NCBI RefSeq assembly: GCF_000235565.1
Contig: NC_017527.1
Span: 620,001-684,000, forward strand
Direction of reading: 5' to 3'
Source of the DNA: Methanothrix harundinacea 6Ac
GTDB lineage: Archaea > Halobacteriota > Methanosarcinia > Methanotrichales > Methanotrichaceae
Length of the DNA stretch: 64,000 nucleotides
The notes under the pieces are model-generated. The model had not been told where the DNA came from. It searched no databases and worked only from the letters and a program-made list of their open reading frames with translations. Positions 27,173-35,736 of the stretch are shown piece after piece. The translations under genes were made by a program, and so were the position numbers. The number at the start of each line of letters is the position of its first letter. The stretch's first letter is position 1.

Positions 27173-28246
27173 CTACCTCCACTCCGGGGGGAAGGCGACG
27201 CAAACGACCCCGCGCTTCTCGCACTCCTCGTTGAAGATCTCCACCGCCTCCCTCGCCGGAAGCCCCTCCGCCTCAAGCTCTGCGACCCACTCTCTCGTCA
27301 CGTTCGAGAAGGCCGCGTGCCAGCGCGCCTCCTCCTCGGGCGGGAGGGAGGTGAAGACGACCCCGCTCTCGTTCAGCTCAGCGATGATACTGTCGTAGGT
27401 CCCTTTCGTCATCCCGCCCGTTGTCCGGTAGGGGTTTTCGCAGACCTCCTCGATGATCCCTTTGAGGTCCTCGGGGGTCCTCTCCCAGGCGTCCTGGTTC
27501 ATGAAGAGCCCCTCGCCGACGCAGCCGAAGGTGACGAGGGTGCAGTGGCGGGCGACCCCATCGAGGCCGAAGGGCTGGATCATGGAGGGGCAGGTGACGA
27601 TCCCGTCTATCGTTCCATTCTCCATCGCCACCCGGACGGCGTCGAGGGGGATGAAGACCGGGACCGCCCCGAGGGCCTCGATGCACCTGGTCTGGAGGCC
27701 GCCGGGGGTTCTGATCCGCAGACCCGCGACGTCTTCGATCGTCTCGACCGGCTCATTCGTCCAGAGGTGGGAGTTGACGCAGGGGTTCACCTCCAGAACC
27801 TTCACGCCGGCGAACTCCCCCCTAAGGGCCCGGCCGTAGACGGCTCTTCCGATCTCCGTCGCCGTCTCCTTCCCCTCGATGGTCGCCGGGAGGGATAGGA
27901 CGTCGGATAGGGGAAACCGTCCCGGGGTCCAGGTGAGGGTGGCGTACCCCATATCGGAACGGCCGGAGGCGACGATCTCGTAGTGATCGGGCCCCGACCC
28001 GAGGGCTCCGACGTCGAATAGGTTGCAGGAGATCCTGCCGCCGCTCCTCTCCTCCAGGGCCTGGAGGACCGGGAGCCAGACGGTCTGGACCTCGAGGCTG
28101 TCGTGGAGGTGCCAGGTGCTGAAGTTTATGCTCATCCTCCCCCCATCCTCCGGGAGGTCGGAGGGGTTGATGGTGCCGATCCCGCCGGCGACGAAGAGGC
28201 AGGCCAGGAGGATCGCCGATGGTAATCTCAAGCTCCTCATTCTCAT
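27173..28246 (-). CDS. DctP-type TRAP transporter substrate-binding protein (orphan)
   Basis: Exported solute-binding protein of the TRAP/DctP family. Signal peptide SAILLACLFVAGGIG, then typical blocks: INFSTWHLHDSLEVQT, LEERSGGRISCNLFD, LRIRTPGGLQTRCIEALGAV (in part), PLDAVRVAMENGTIDGIV and the C-terminal EWVAELEAEGLPAREAVEIF-like helix. In TRAP systems this protein hands organic acids to the DctQM membrane proteins. No dctQ or dctM gene is adjacent on either side in this window. GGAGGAGGAGC precedes the ATG. It follows the phosphorylase-like gene by about 140 bp on the same strand. Confidence 0.85.
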   Translation of the reverse strand: MRMRSLRLPSAILLACLFVAGGIGTINPSDLPEDGGRMSINFSTWHLHDSLEVQTVWLPVLQALEERSGGRISCNLFDVGALGSGPDHYEIVASGRSDMGYATLTWTPGRFPLSDVLSLPATIEGKETATEIGRAVYGRALRGEFAGVKVLEVNPCVNSHLWTNEPVETIEDVAGLRIRTPGGLQTRCIEALGAVPVFIPLDAVRVAMENGTIDGIVTCPSMIQPFGLDGVARHCTLVTFGCVGEGLFMNQDAWERTPEDLKGIIEEVCENPYRTTGGMTKGTYDSIIAELNESGVVFTSLPPEEEARWHAAFSNVTREWVAELEAEGLPAREAVEIFNEECEKRGVVCVAFPPEWR

Positions 28247-28384
28247 GCTCCTCCTCCAGGTCCTCTCACCCTTTCAACCTGTTCATCCAGATGGGCGGGC
28301 TTGGGCTCTGCCGCGTGTCTCCGGTCCGGACTCGTCCGGCAAGGTCCGCCCTCATAAGCAGCTATCCCTCTCCCCATGCCTCCC

Positions 28385-30064
28385 TTATCTCCTCCGGAGC
28401 CGGTCGGCCTCCGCCCCCAGGATCCTCTCCAGGATGGCGAGGGCGCAGGCGTAGGTAGCCTCGATCCCCTCGTATCCGAGGCTCTTGCTGAGGAGGCTCG
28501 CCCTCTGGCTGTAGGGGGTGTCGGAGGCGTAGTGGAGGATTCCCAGGTCCAGATTGCCCCCGCCAGGGCGCCCCGAGATCTCGCCGCCACCGACCTTCCC
28601 TGGCATCCGTTCCCGGAGGGCGGAGAGGTAGGGGCCTGCCTCCATCTCGATGCTGTTGTAATCTTCCCGTTTGAACTCCTCCATCATCTCCCGGTTGTGG
28701 AGGAAGGTGCCCCTCACCGTCACAGCCTTCTGGTCGTCGAAGACGGCCGCCTCCCGGAGATGGCCCCTCACCTCTGTAAGGGTGAAGCAGTTCTCGAACT
28801 GGAAGAGCCGTCCTGAGTGGACGTCCCAGACGGCGGTCGGGATCATCACGTCCCCCAGGCGGCCGTACATCGTCGCCGCCTTCCCCATGACGTAGACTCC
28901 CCGGAGGTCCGGGAGGGCGAGGATCACCTCCGAGAGGAGGCGGTGGGCGGCGAGGCCCAGGGGGTAGTCGACGTTCAGGATCAGGGCCCGGCTCTCGGCG
29001 AGGGTGGAGGCGCCCCTGACGGGGAGCCGCCCGTCGATCCGGTCGGGATCGAGCCTCCCGATCTCGACGATCTGAGCCCGGAGGTCGAAGAACCTCGACC
29101 TCTCGTACCGCCGGATCCCCACCCCCTCCTCGGCGGATCGGAGGGCGGCGGAGAGCCTCCCGCCGGACCGGAGATATCCCTGGGCGGAGTAGTAGAGGAG
29201 GTCGTCGACGAAGGCGGGGTCGTCGTCTCGGAAGATCTCCCACCTCTTCCTGAGCCGCGGGTCCCGGAGGGCGAAAGCCAGGATCTCCTCCCGGTTATCG
29301 GCCACAAATCCGGAGAGGAGGTTCGGGAGGCTGTGGTCATTGCTGGAGACGAAGTAGACGGGGCGACCTCTGGCCCCCAGATCCCGAAAATGTTGGAGGA
29401 GCTCCTCCAGCCAGGAGGCTATGGGGACCCGGCCACCGCCGGGGAGGGCCGGGGCGAGCTCGAGGGTGATATCCTTGGGTCCTCTGGCGATGGCCGAGAG
29501 CTTCTCCCTCCATCCCTCCCCCCAGGTCTTCGTCATCATCTCCCAGTCCTCCCTCGATATCCTCAGCACCCGTCTCGCCTCCTCCCCTGAGCCGGGCTCG
29601 GGGCTCTTCGATATCCCCCTTCCTAGGTCGGAGCCGGCGAGCCGTGCGTGCATCTTGTTCCACTCCATCTGATAGCAGGTGAGGGCGGGGACGAGGTCGT
29701 CGAGGTCCGAAGGGCTGGATATGGCGGCGGCAAGGATCGATCGCCCGTCGAAGAGGGTCAGGCGGCGCCGGGAGAGGGCCCGGACATGCCGGCAGAGGGA
29801 GGGCTCGATCAGCCCCGAGGATCGGAGGGCCTCGTCGCCGTCCCCCATCACCACCCTATCGACCGCCGCCATGCAGTCGGGAAGCCTCCTCGCTGAGTAG
29901 AGGAAGGCGGAGGCGTCCACCTCGCCGGAGGGGGCCAGGTGGTGGAGGCTCGATCCCATCCTGGCATGCCCTTCCTCCAGGAGGCGGAGCCTGAGGGGCC
30001 CCCTCCTCAGGAGGTCGCGGTAAAGCCTGACGTGATCCTCGATCGGCCCGTCCTTCAATCTCAT
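28385..30064 (-). CDS. phosphorylase-superfamily protein with large N-terminal extension (DUF6909-like)
   Basis: About 560 residues. The C-terminal third resembles nucleoside phosphorylase/AMP nucleosidase: VYVMGKAATMYGRLGDVMIP, VWDVHSGRLFQFENCF, AVTVRGTFLHN and SIEMEAGPYLSAL, the last being the typical E-M-E substrate site. The N-terminal 350 residues are helical and not recognised; I think the whole matches DUF6909, from memory. It lies 4-16 bp after an AzgA-type purine permease gene and close to divergent adenine deaminase, so a purine/nucleoside role is likely. Start could be this ATG or a GTG four codons earlier (30076). Confidence 0.7.
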   Translation of the reverse strand: MRLKDGPIEDHVRLYRDLLRRGPLRLRLLEEGHARMGSSLHHLAPSGEVDASAFLYSARRLPDCMAAVDRVVMGDGDEALRSSGLIEPSLCRHVRALSRRRLTLFDGRSILAAAISSPSDLDDLVPALTCYQMEWNKMHARLAGSDLGRGISKSPEPGSGEEARRVLRISREDWEMMTKTWGEGWREKLSAIARGPKDITLELAPALPGGGRVPIASWLEELLQHFRDLGARGRPVYFVSSNDHSLPNLLSGFVADNREEILAFALRDPRLRKRWEIFRDDDPAFVDDLLYYSAQGYLRSGGRLSAALRSAEEGVGIRRYERSRFFDLRAQIVEIGRLDPDRIDGRLPVRGASTLAESRALILNVDYPLGLAAHRLLSEVILALPDLRGVYVMGKAATMYGRLGDVMIPTAVWDVHSGRLFQFENCFTLTEVRGHLREAAVFDDQKAVTVRGTFLHNREMMEEFKREDYNSIEMEAGPYLSALRERMPGKVGGGEISGRPGGGNLDLGILHYASDTPYSQRASLLSKSLGYEGIEATYACALAILERILGAEADRLRRR

Positions 30065-30080
30065 CCCCGACCGCACCCTT

Positions 30081-31427
30081 TCAATGAACGAACCGCTCCA
30101 GGTCTATCAGCAGGAGGAGGGAGAGGAGGGCCATAGCCCACATCGCCGGGGGCACCTGTCCCCTCTTGCCGCAGGCCGCCTTCAGGACTGTCCAGCTGAG
30201 GCACCCCCAGATTATCCCCTGGGTTATCGAGTAGGTGAGGGGCATCAGGAACATCGCCAGGAAGAAGGGGATGGCGTCGTCGAGCCTCTCCCACCGGACC
30301 CGGACGAGGGGCCTCAGCATGAAGACCCCCACCAGGACTAGGACCGGGGCCGTCGCCAGGGGCGGGACGAGGGCCAGGAGGGGGGATAGGAATAGGAACG
30401 GCAGGAAGAGGAGCCCCGCCACCACCGCCGAAAGGCCCGTCCTCCCCCCCTCCTGGACCCCGGCGGCGGACTCGACGTAGCAGGTGGCCGGGCTGGTCCC
30501 GAGGAAGGCGGAGGCGATCACCCCCAGGGCGTTCGCCTTCAGGCTTCTGCCGAGGTTTCTGGGGTCCCCCTCCTCGTCGATGAGGTTTCCCGCCTCGCAG
30601 ACCCCGACGCAGGTGGCGAGGCTGTCGAAGAGGCAGGACGAGAGGAAGACGAAGATGATGGGCCAGAGGGCGATCCTCAGGGGACCCCAGAGGTCGAGCC
30701 GGAGGAGGAGGCTGAAGTCGGGGGAGGCCCACCATCCGCTCGCGATGGAGGGCGGGCCCATCCCCAGGGCCGCCTCCATCCCCCAGGCGAGGAGGGCGGT
30801 GGCTCCGATCCCCAGGATGAGGCTTCCCCGGACCCTCCTCACCATCAGGACGGCGGTGAAGATGAAGCCGGCGAGGAAGGTGAGGGTAGCGGCGTTGATC
30901 TTCCCCCAGCCCATTACCCCGCTCTCCAGGGGGAGGACGAACCCCGCGGACTGGAAGCCCAGGGATGCGATGAAGAGGCCGATCCCTCCGGCGAAGCCGT
31001 ACCGGAGCATCGGAGGGACGGCCTCGAGGATCAGCTTCTTTCTGTCGAGGAGGGTCAGGAGGAGGAAGATCGCCCCGGCCCAGAAGACGCAGCCGAGGGC
31101 CGTCTCCCAGGGGACGGCCTCCACCTCCACCACGGTGTAGGCGAAGAGGTAGTTGATGCTCATCCCCGGAGCCACAACAATCGGGTTTTTGGCGTAGACC
31201 CCCATCAGGATGCTGGAGAAGGCGCTGACGACGACGGTGGCGGTCAGGACGGCGCCGTAGGGGAGCCCCGCCTCCGAGAGGACGGCGGGGTTCACGAGGA
31301 TTATGTACATCGTCGCGAGGAAGGCGGTGGCCCCCGCCAGAGCCTCGGTCTTGATATCGGTCCCGTTGTTGTAGAGGTCGAAGATCCTGGAGATCCTCGT
31401 CGTCAAGTCCAGTTCCATCCCTCCCAT
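30081..31427 (-). CDS. NCS2 family purine permease (AzgA-like)
   Basis: A 448-residue permease with about 12-13 membrane helices. AzgA-type features are the N-terminal TDIKTEALAGATAFLATMYI, VVAPGMSINYLFAY (the NCS2 APGM motif), GIGLFIASLGFQSAG and TSPATCYVESAAGVQEGGRTG (in part). Known members import adenine, guanine or hypoxanthine with protons. It is divergent from the adenine deaminase gene, which fits adenine import and deamination to hypoxanthine. An ATG three codons downstream is an alternative start. Confidence 0.9.
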   Translation of the reverse strand: MGGMELDLTTRISRIFDLYNNGTDIKTEALAGATAFLATMYIILVNPAVLSEAGLPYGAVLTATVVVSAFSSILMGVYAKNPIVVAPGMSINYLFAYTVVEVEAVPWETALGCVFWAGAIFLLLTLLDRKKLILEAVPPMLRYGFAGGIGLFIASLGFQSAGFVLPLESGVMGWGKINAATLTFLAGFIFTAVLMVRRVRGSLILGIGATALLAWGMEAALGMGPPSIASGWWASPDFSLLLRLDLWGPLRIALWPIIFVFLSSCLFDSLATCVGVCEAGNLIDEEGDPRNLGRSLKANALGVIASAFLGTSPATCYVESAAGVQEGGRTGLSAVVAGLLFLPFLFLSPLLALVPPLATAPVLVLVGVFMLRPLVRVRWERLDDAIPFFLAMFLMPLTYSITQGIIWGCLSWTVLKAACGKRGQVPPAMWAMALLSLLLLIDLERFVH

Positions 31428-31592
31428 CCATCTTTGCCGATCCGATCCGCGCCGATCCGATCCGCTTCTTCTAGTTCTCTTCCGTCCCCCGAAGTTAAGA
31501 CGGTTTTGACCCGGGCCGATCCGGAGGAAAAGGATAAAGACCGGCCCTGACCTTCGTCCTCGAAGAAGAGCGGATCAAACCGGTGAACTCCC

Positions 31593-33335
31593 ATGAATCT
31601 CGAAGAGCTGATCGCCGCGGCCCGCGGCGAGGTGGAGGTCGACCTCCTCCTGGAGGGGGCGGATCTGGTGAACACCCTCTCCGGCGAGGTCCATCGGGCC
31701 GACGTGGCGATCTTCCGAGGGATGGTGGTGGGGTTCGACCCCTCCAGCGCCCGCGAGACGATCGACCTATCCGGGAGGGTCCTGGCGCCGGGGTTCATCG
31801 ACGGCCACGTCCACCTCGAGTCGGCGATGGTGACCGTCCCTGAGTACGCGAGGGCCGTCGTCCCCCGGGGGACGACCGCCATCGTCGCCGACCCCCATGA
31901 GATCGCGAACGTCCTGGGGGCCGAGGGGATCAGGTACATCATCGCCTCGGGGAGGTCGTCGCCCCTATCGGTCTACGTGATGCTCCCCTCCTGCGTCCCC
32001 GCAACCCACCTCGAAACCTCAGGCTCCAGCCTCGACGCCGGGGCCCTCTCGGAGCTGATCGACGAGGAGGGGGTCCTGGGGATCGGGGAGGTGATGAACT
32101 ACCCGGGGGTGATCTTCCGGGACCCCTCAGTCCTGGCGAAGATCTGCCTCGCCGGGATGAGGCGCAAGGACGGCCACAGGCCAAGGATCGACGGCCACTC
32201 CCCCCTCCTCTCTGGGAGGGACCTGGCCGCCTACGTCGCCGTCGGGATCGGGTCGGACCACGAGTGCACCTCTTCCGAGGAGGCGAAAGAGAAGCTCCGG
32301 CTGGGGATGAGGATCATGATCCGGGAGGGGACGGCGGCAAAGAACCTCGACGACCTCCTGCCTCTGGTGACGGAGGCGAACGCCAGAAGGTTCCTCTTTG
32401 TCTCCGACGACCGCCACCCCTCCGATATCCTCCGGCAGGGGCACATCGACTCCATGGTGAGGAGGGCGGTGGGGGCAGGCCTCGACCCCGTCGTCGCGAT
32501 CTCGATCGGAAGCCTCAACGCCGCCGAGTACTTCGGCCTCTCGGACCGGGGCGCCGTCGCCCCGGGACGGAGGGCTGACATCGTCGTCCTCGACGACCTG
32601 GATGGGTTGAACGTCCAGAAGGTCCTGAAGGGAGGGGCCGTCGTCGCAGAGGGCGGCCGCATGATCGTACCCCTCCCGAGGGCGCCGTCGCTCCGATCGT
32701 CATCGATGAAGCTCGCGGGGCTGGGTCCCGGATCCTTTGATATAAAGGCCGAGGGGGACCTGGTGAGGGCGATCGGGGTGATCCCGGACCAGATCATCAC
32801 GAGGTCGCTTCTGGCCAGGCCGAAGGTTGAGGGGGGAAAGGTGGTCTGTGACCTCGACTCCGACCTACTCGAGATGGCCGTGGTGGAGAGGCACCGGGGG
32901 ACGGGGAACGTCGGCCTCGGCCTCGTCTCCGGATTCGGCCTATTGAGGGGCGCCATCGCCACCTCCGTCGCCCACGACTCCCACAACATCGCCGCCGTCG
33001 GGGTGAGCTCGGAGGAGATCTTCGCTGCGGTCTCGGCGGTGGCAAAGATGGGGGGCGGCCTGGTCGTGGTGGACGGAGGAATCGTCGCCGCGTCCCTATC
33101 GCTCCCCATAGCCGGCCTCCTCTCGGACCGATCGATGGAGGAGGTGGCAGAGAAGATCGAGGAGGTGACGGGTGCCGCTAAGAGCCTCGGCTCCGCCCTG
33201 GACGACCCCTTCATGACCCTCTCCTTCCTATGCCTGCCCGTCATTCCGGAGCTGAAGCTGACGGACAGGGGGCTCGTCGACGTCACCAGGTTTGATTTCG
33301 TCCCCCTCTTCGTCGGCGATGGCGAGGAGGCCTGA
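31593..33335 (+). CDS. ade: adenine deaminase
   Basis: Converts adenine to hypoxanthine and ammonia. The 580-residue amidohydrolase has GFIDGHVHLESAMVT (metal ligands His72, His74), TAIVADPHEIANVLG, YVMLPSCVPAT, the RIDGHSPLLSGRDLAAYV block, CTSSEEAKEKLRLGM and the C-terminal VAHDSHNIAAVG and GGGLVVVDGG typical of microbial adenine deaminases. GGTGA lies 6 nt before the ATG, and GGATAAAG at about 31530 is a possible TATA box. Paired divergently with the purine permease. Confidence 0.95.
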   Translation: MNLEELIAAARGEVEVDLLLEGADLVNTLSGEVHRADVAIFRGMVVGFDPSSARETIDLSGRVLAPGFIDGHVHLESAMVTVPEYARAVVPRGTTAIVADPHEIANVLGAEGIRYIIASGRSSPLSVYVMLPSCVPATHLETSGSSLDAGALSELIDEEGVLGIGEVMNYPGVIFRDPSVLAKICLAGMRRKDGHRPRIDGHSPLLSGRDLAAYVAVGIGSDHECTSSEEAKEKLRLGMRIMIREGTAAKNLDDLLPLVTEANARRFLFVSDDRHPSDILRQGHIDSMVRRAVGAGLDPVVAISIGSLNAAEYFGLSDRGAVAPGRRADIVVLDDLDGLNVQKVLKGGAVVAEGGRMIVPLPRAPSLRSSSMKLAGLGPGSFDIKAEGDLVRAIGVIPDQIITRSLLARPKVEGGKVVCDLDSDLLEMAVVERHRGTGNVGLGLVSGFGLLRGAIATSVAHDSHNIAAVGVSSEEIFAAVSAVAKMGGGLVVVDGGIVAASLSLPIAGLLSDRSMEEVAEKIEEVTGAAKSLGSALDDPFMTLSFLCLPVIPELKLTDRGLVDVTRFDFVPLFVGDGEEA

Positions 33336-33404
33336 GGGGTCGGATCTCGTGCCGGGGAGATCTTTGCTGGATCGGGGTGGCGGCGGAGTTCCGGGGCTGG
33401 GAAG

Positions 33405-34553
33405 ATGAGCCCCAAGAAGAGGCCCCTCGACTCCAGCCCCGCTGGAATCTGGTTTCGCTGGAACAAGAGGAACAGCTACAGCATCGCCGCCCTTCTTCCC
33501 CTGGTGGAGGGAGCGGGGCTCGCCGACGGTCCCCGGGACGGGATCATGCTCTACAGCTTCGCCACCGCCCAAGCCGAGGAGGTCTATCGGGAGGTCGCCG
33601 GCTCAAAGGTCAAGGCGGTCTATGTCGCCGGAGGGCCTCACCCCTCGGCGAGGCCGGAGGAGGCGCTCCGCCACTTCGACTACGTCGTCATCGGGGAGGG
33701 GGAGGAGACGCTTCCGGAGCTCCTAGGCGTCATCAGGGGTGGGGGCGACCCCGAGGGCGTCCGCGGCATCGCCTATCGGCGGGAGGGGGCGGTCAGGATC
33801 ACGCATCCGCGTGAGCATGTCGACCTCGACCTCTACCCACCTTTCAAGCCGCCGATCTTCTCCCCCCTGGAGATCAGCCGCGGATGCCCCTGGGGGTGTG
33901 CCTACTGCCAGACCCCCTGCCTCTTCGGGCGGAGGATGCGCCACCGGTCGATCCCAGTGATCCTGAGGTACGCCCGGTGCTACTCGGACCTCCGGTTCAC
34001 CTCGCCGAACGCCCTCGCCTACGGCTCCGACGGAGTCCACCCCCGGATCGATAAGGTAGAGCGGCTCCTTGCGGCCCTGTCGGATCTGGGAAAGCCGATC
34101 TACTTCGGGACCTTCCCCTCCGAGGTGAGGCCTGACTTCGTGACGGAGGAGGCGGTGGAGCTTTTGGCGAGGCACTGCACCAACCGGACCATCAGCATCG
34201 GGGGGCAGTCCGGAAGCGATAGGATCTTGAAGATGGTAGGAAGGGGCCACGACGTCGAGGCGGTGAGGAGGGCCTGCGACCTCTCCCTCGCCGCCGGCCT
34301 GGTCCCGAACGTCGACCTGATCGTCGGCCTCCCCGGGGAGACGGCGGAAGATCAGGCTCTGACCCTCGACCTCGCCCGGGAGGTGGTCGGGGGAGGCGGC
34401 CGGGTCCGGGCCCACCACTTCACCCCGCTGCCGGGAACCCCCCTGGAGGGGAGAGAGCCCGCCCCCCTGGCGGCGGAGGTGGAGAAGGCGATGGGGGAGC
34501 TCGCCCTCCGGGGAGTTGCGACCGGCCGGTGGGATGCGGCCGGTCAGAGGTAG
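33405..34553 (+). CDS. B12-binding domain radical SAM protein (methanogen type)
   Basis: Radical SAM enzyme with an N-terminal cobalamin-binding-like domain. The first 145 residues have VKAVYVAGGPHPSARPEEAL and YVVIGEGEETLPELL, typical of B12-binding radical SAM proteins. The radical SAM domain follows with ISRGCPWGCAYCQTP (Cys161, 165, 168 for the cluster), SPNALAYGSDG, and VDLIVGLPGETAEDQ. It resembles the archaeal MJ_1487-like group (TIGR04013), whose product is unknown. It lies 69 bp after adenine deaminase on the same strand and slightly overlaps the next convergent gene. Confidence 0.85.
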   Translation: MSPKKRPLDSSPAGIWFRWNKRNSYSIAALLPLVEGAGLADGPRDGIMLYSFATAQAEEVYREVAGSKVKAVYVAGGPHPSARPEEALRHFDYVVIGEGEETLPELLGVIRGGGDPEGVRGIAYRREGAVRITHPREHVDLDLYPPFKPPIFSPLEISRGCPWGCAYCQTPCLFGRRMRHRSIPVILRYARCYSDLRFTSPNALAYGSDGVHPRIDKVERLLAALSDLGKPIYFGTFPSEVRPDFVTEEAVELLARHCTNRTISIGGQSGSDRILKMVGRGHDVEAVRRACDLSLAAGLVPNVDLIVGLPGETAEDQALTLDLAREVVGGGGRVRAHHFTPLPGTPLEGREPAPLAAEVEKAMGELALRGVATGRWDAAGQR

Positions 34554-34882
34554 AAGCGGCGGAAGGGGGTCCTGTAGTCGTCGAGGAGCTCGTACTTCAC
34601 CACGATCCGGTCGTTCTCGACGTGGATCTCCCTCACCGCCTGGGAGAAGAGGTACCAGGCGTACCCCCGGTCCGGGATCTTCAGCCTCTCCGGGAGGCTT
34701 GCGGAGAACTCCGTCTCGTTCAGGATGTAAGATCGGAGGAGTTCGCTCCCCGAGGCGAAGAGGAAGGGGAAGCCCACCCGCTCCACCTCCTCCGCCATGC
34801 AGGGGTCGGTCAGCCTCAGCCTCTGCTTCAGATGCTGCCGGTACTCCTCCTCCGTGATGACAAGCTCTTTCAGTTCGCTCAA
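34544..34882 (-). CDS. 112-residue protein of unknown function
   Basis: Unrecognised soluble protein. I place the start at a TTG because GGGGGGTGA lies directly before it and the product then begins MSELKELVITEEEYRQHL; the frame upstream is low-complexity Pro/Ser/Arg and does not look coding. The protein has one short Cys-containing stretch (LTDPCMAEEVERVGFPF) and an aromatic C-terminus (YRTPFRRFYL). No membrane helix. It converges on the radical SAM gene with a 10-bp overlap. Confidence 0.6.
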   Translation of the reverse strand: MSELKELVITEEEYRQHLKQRLRLTDPCMAEEVERVGFPFLFASGSELLRSYILNETEFSASLPERLKIPDRGYAWYLFSQAVREIHVENDRIVVKYELLDDYRTPFRRFYL

Positions 34883-35085
34883 CGTCTGTTCACCCCCCAA
34901 CCCTGAAGCGAGATGAGAGATAAAAATTGCGGGGCCGGGGGAGGCCCAGGCCGATGAGGAAAAGGGAGATCCCTTCCCGGGCGGGCGGCGGTCGTTGGCC
35001 AAAAAGGAGGGAGGGCCTGGGCCGCCACGCCTTTCGGGGGATGGACCCGGGGGACGATCCGGAAGGTTCGCGCTCCGCCCACTGT

Positions 35086-35733
35086 TCATTTATCCTGCGC
35101 CATCTCACCGGAGCCGGGAGCTCCTTCGACGGAGACCTCCAGGTCCAGCCCCGAGAGGGCGCCGACGACGTCCTGGGCCATCGTCGCCCTCGTCTCCGGG
35201 TCGAGGTCCTGGGATAGGACGACCCTGACCCTCCTCCCCTCCACCTCGATCCCGTCGACCCTCTTCGCCGCTACGATGTTCAGCCCCTTCGCGGGGTCGA
35301 GGACCCCCGTCATCATCCTCCGGACGAAATCCTCGTCTATCGACCTCTTGCCCTTTATCGCCTCGTACTTCATGATCGCCGCCTTCAGGCCGGATGTCGC
35401 AAGCTGGGCGCAGTGGACCTTCTGCTTGGGGAGCCCCCCCAGCTCCTCCACCACGTCCTTGAAGTGGATCCCCCTCGCCTCCTCCAGGGTCTTGCCCTTG
35501 GCCAATTCGGTGGTGGCGCTGGTGCTGGCGATGTTCGCGGCGCAGCCGAAGCTCTCGAACTTGATATCCTCGATCACCTCCGTCTCGGGGTTGACCTTCA
35601 TGTAGAGCTGGACCATGTCGCCGCAGGCGGCGCTCCCCACCCTCGCCGTCACGTCCGCGTCCTCAATCCTCCCGGGGTTCCTCGGGTTTTTGAAGTGGTC
35701 CAGGACCTTCTCGGTATATCCAAGGTTCGTCAT
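35086..35733 (-). CDS. IscU/NifU-type iron-sulfur scaffold with C-terminal extension
   Basis: Scaffold protein for Fe-S cluster assembly. The first 125 residues are IscU-like with the three cluster cysteines: Cys37 (SAACGDM), Cys64 (FGCAAN) and Cys108 (VHCAQLA), plus DHFKNPRNPG at the start. After that a domain of about 75 residues (VRRMMTGVLDPAKGLNIV ... VRVVLSQDLDP) resembles the DUF59/MIP18 fold, another Fe-S assembly module. IscU alone is about 130 residues, so this is a natural fusion. No cysteine desulfurase gene is adjacent. It follows the DHH gene by 3 bp and is probably co-transcribed with it. Confidence 0.88.
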   Translation of the reverse strand: MTNLGYTEKVLDHFKNPRNPGRIEDADVTARVGSAACGDMVQLYMKVNPETEVIEDIKFESFGCAANIASTSATTELAKGKTLEEARGIHFKDVVEELGGLPKQKVHCAQLATSGLKAAIMKYEAIKGKRSIDEDFVRRMMTGVLDPAKGLNIVAAKRVDGIEVEGRRVRVVLSQDLDPETRATMAQDVVGALSGLDLEVSVEGAPGSGEMAQDK

Positions 35734-35736
35734 TTA

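Noticed and set aside
34883-35089. N-terminal extension of the gene at 34544
   Set aside because: Low-complexity Pro/Arg/Ser translation without family support, and a TTG with a good ribosome-binding site follows.
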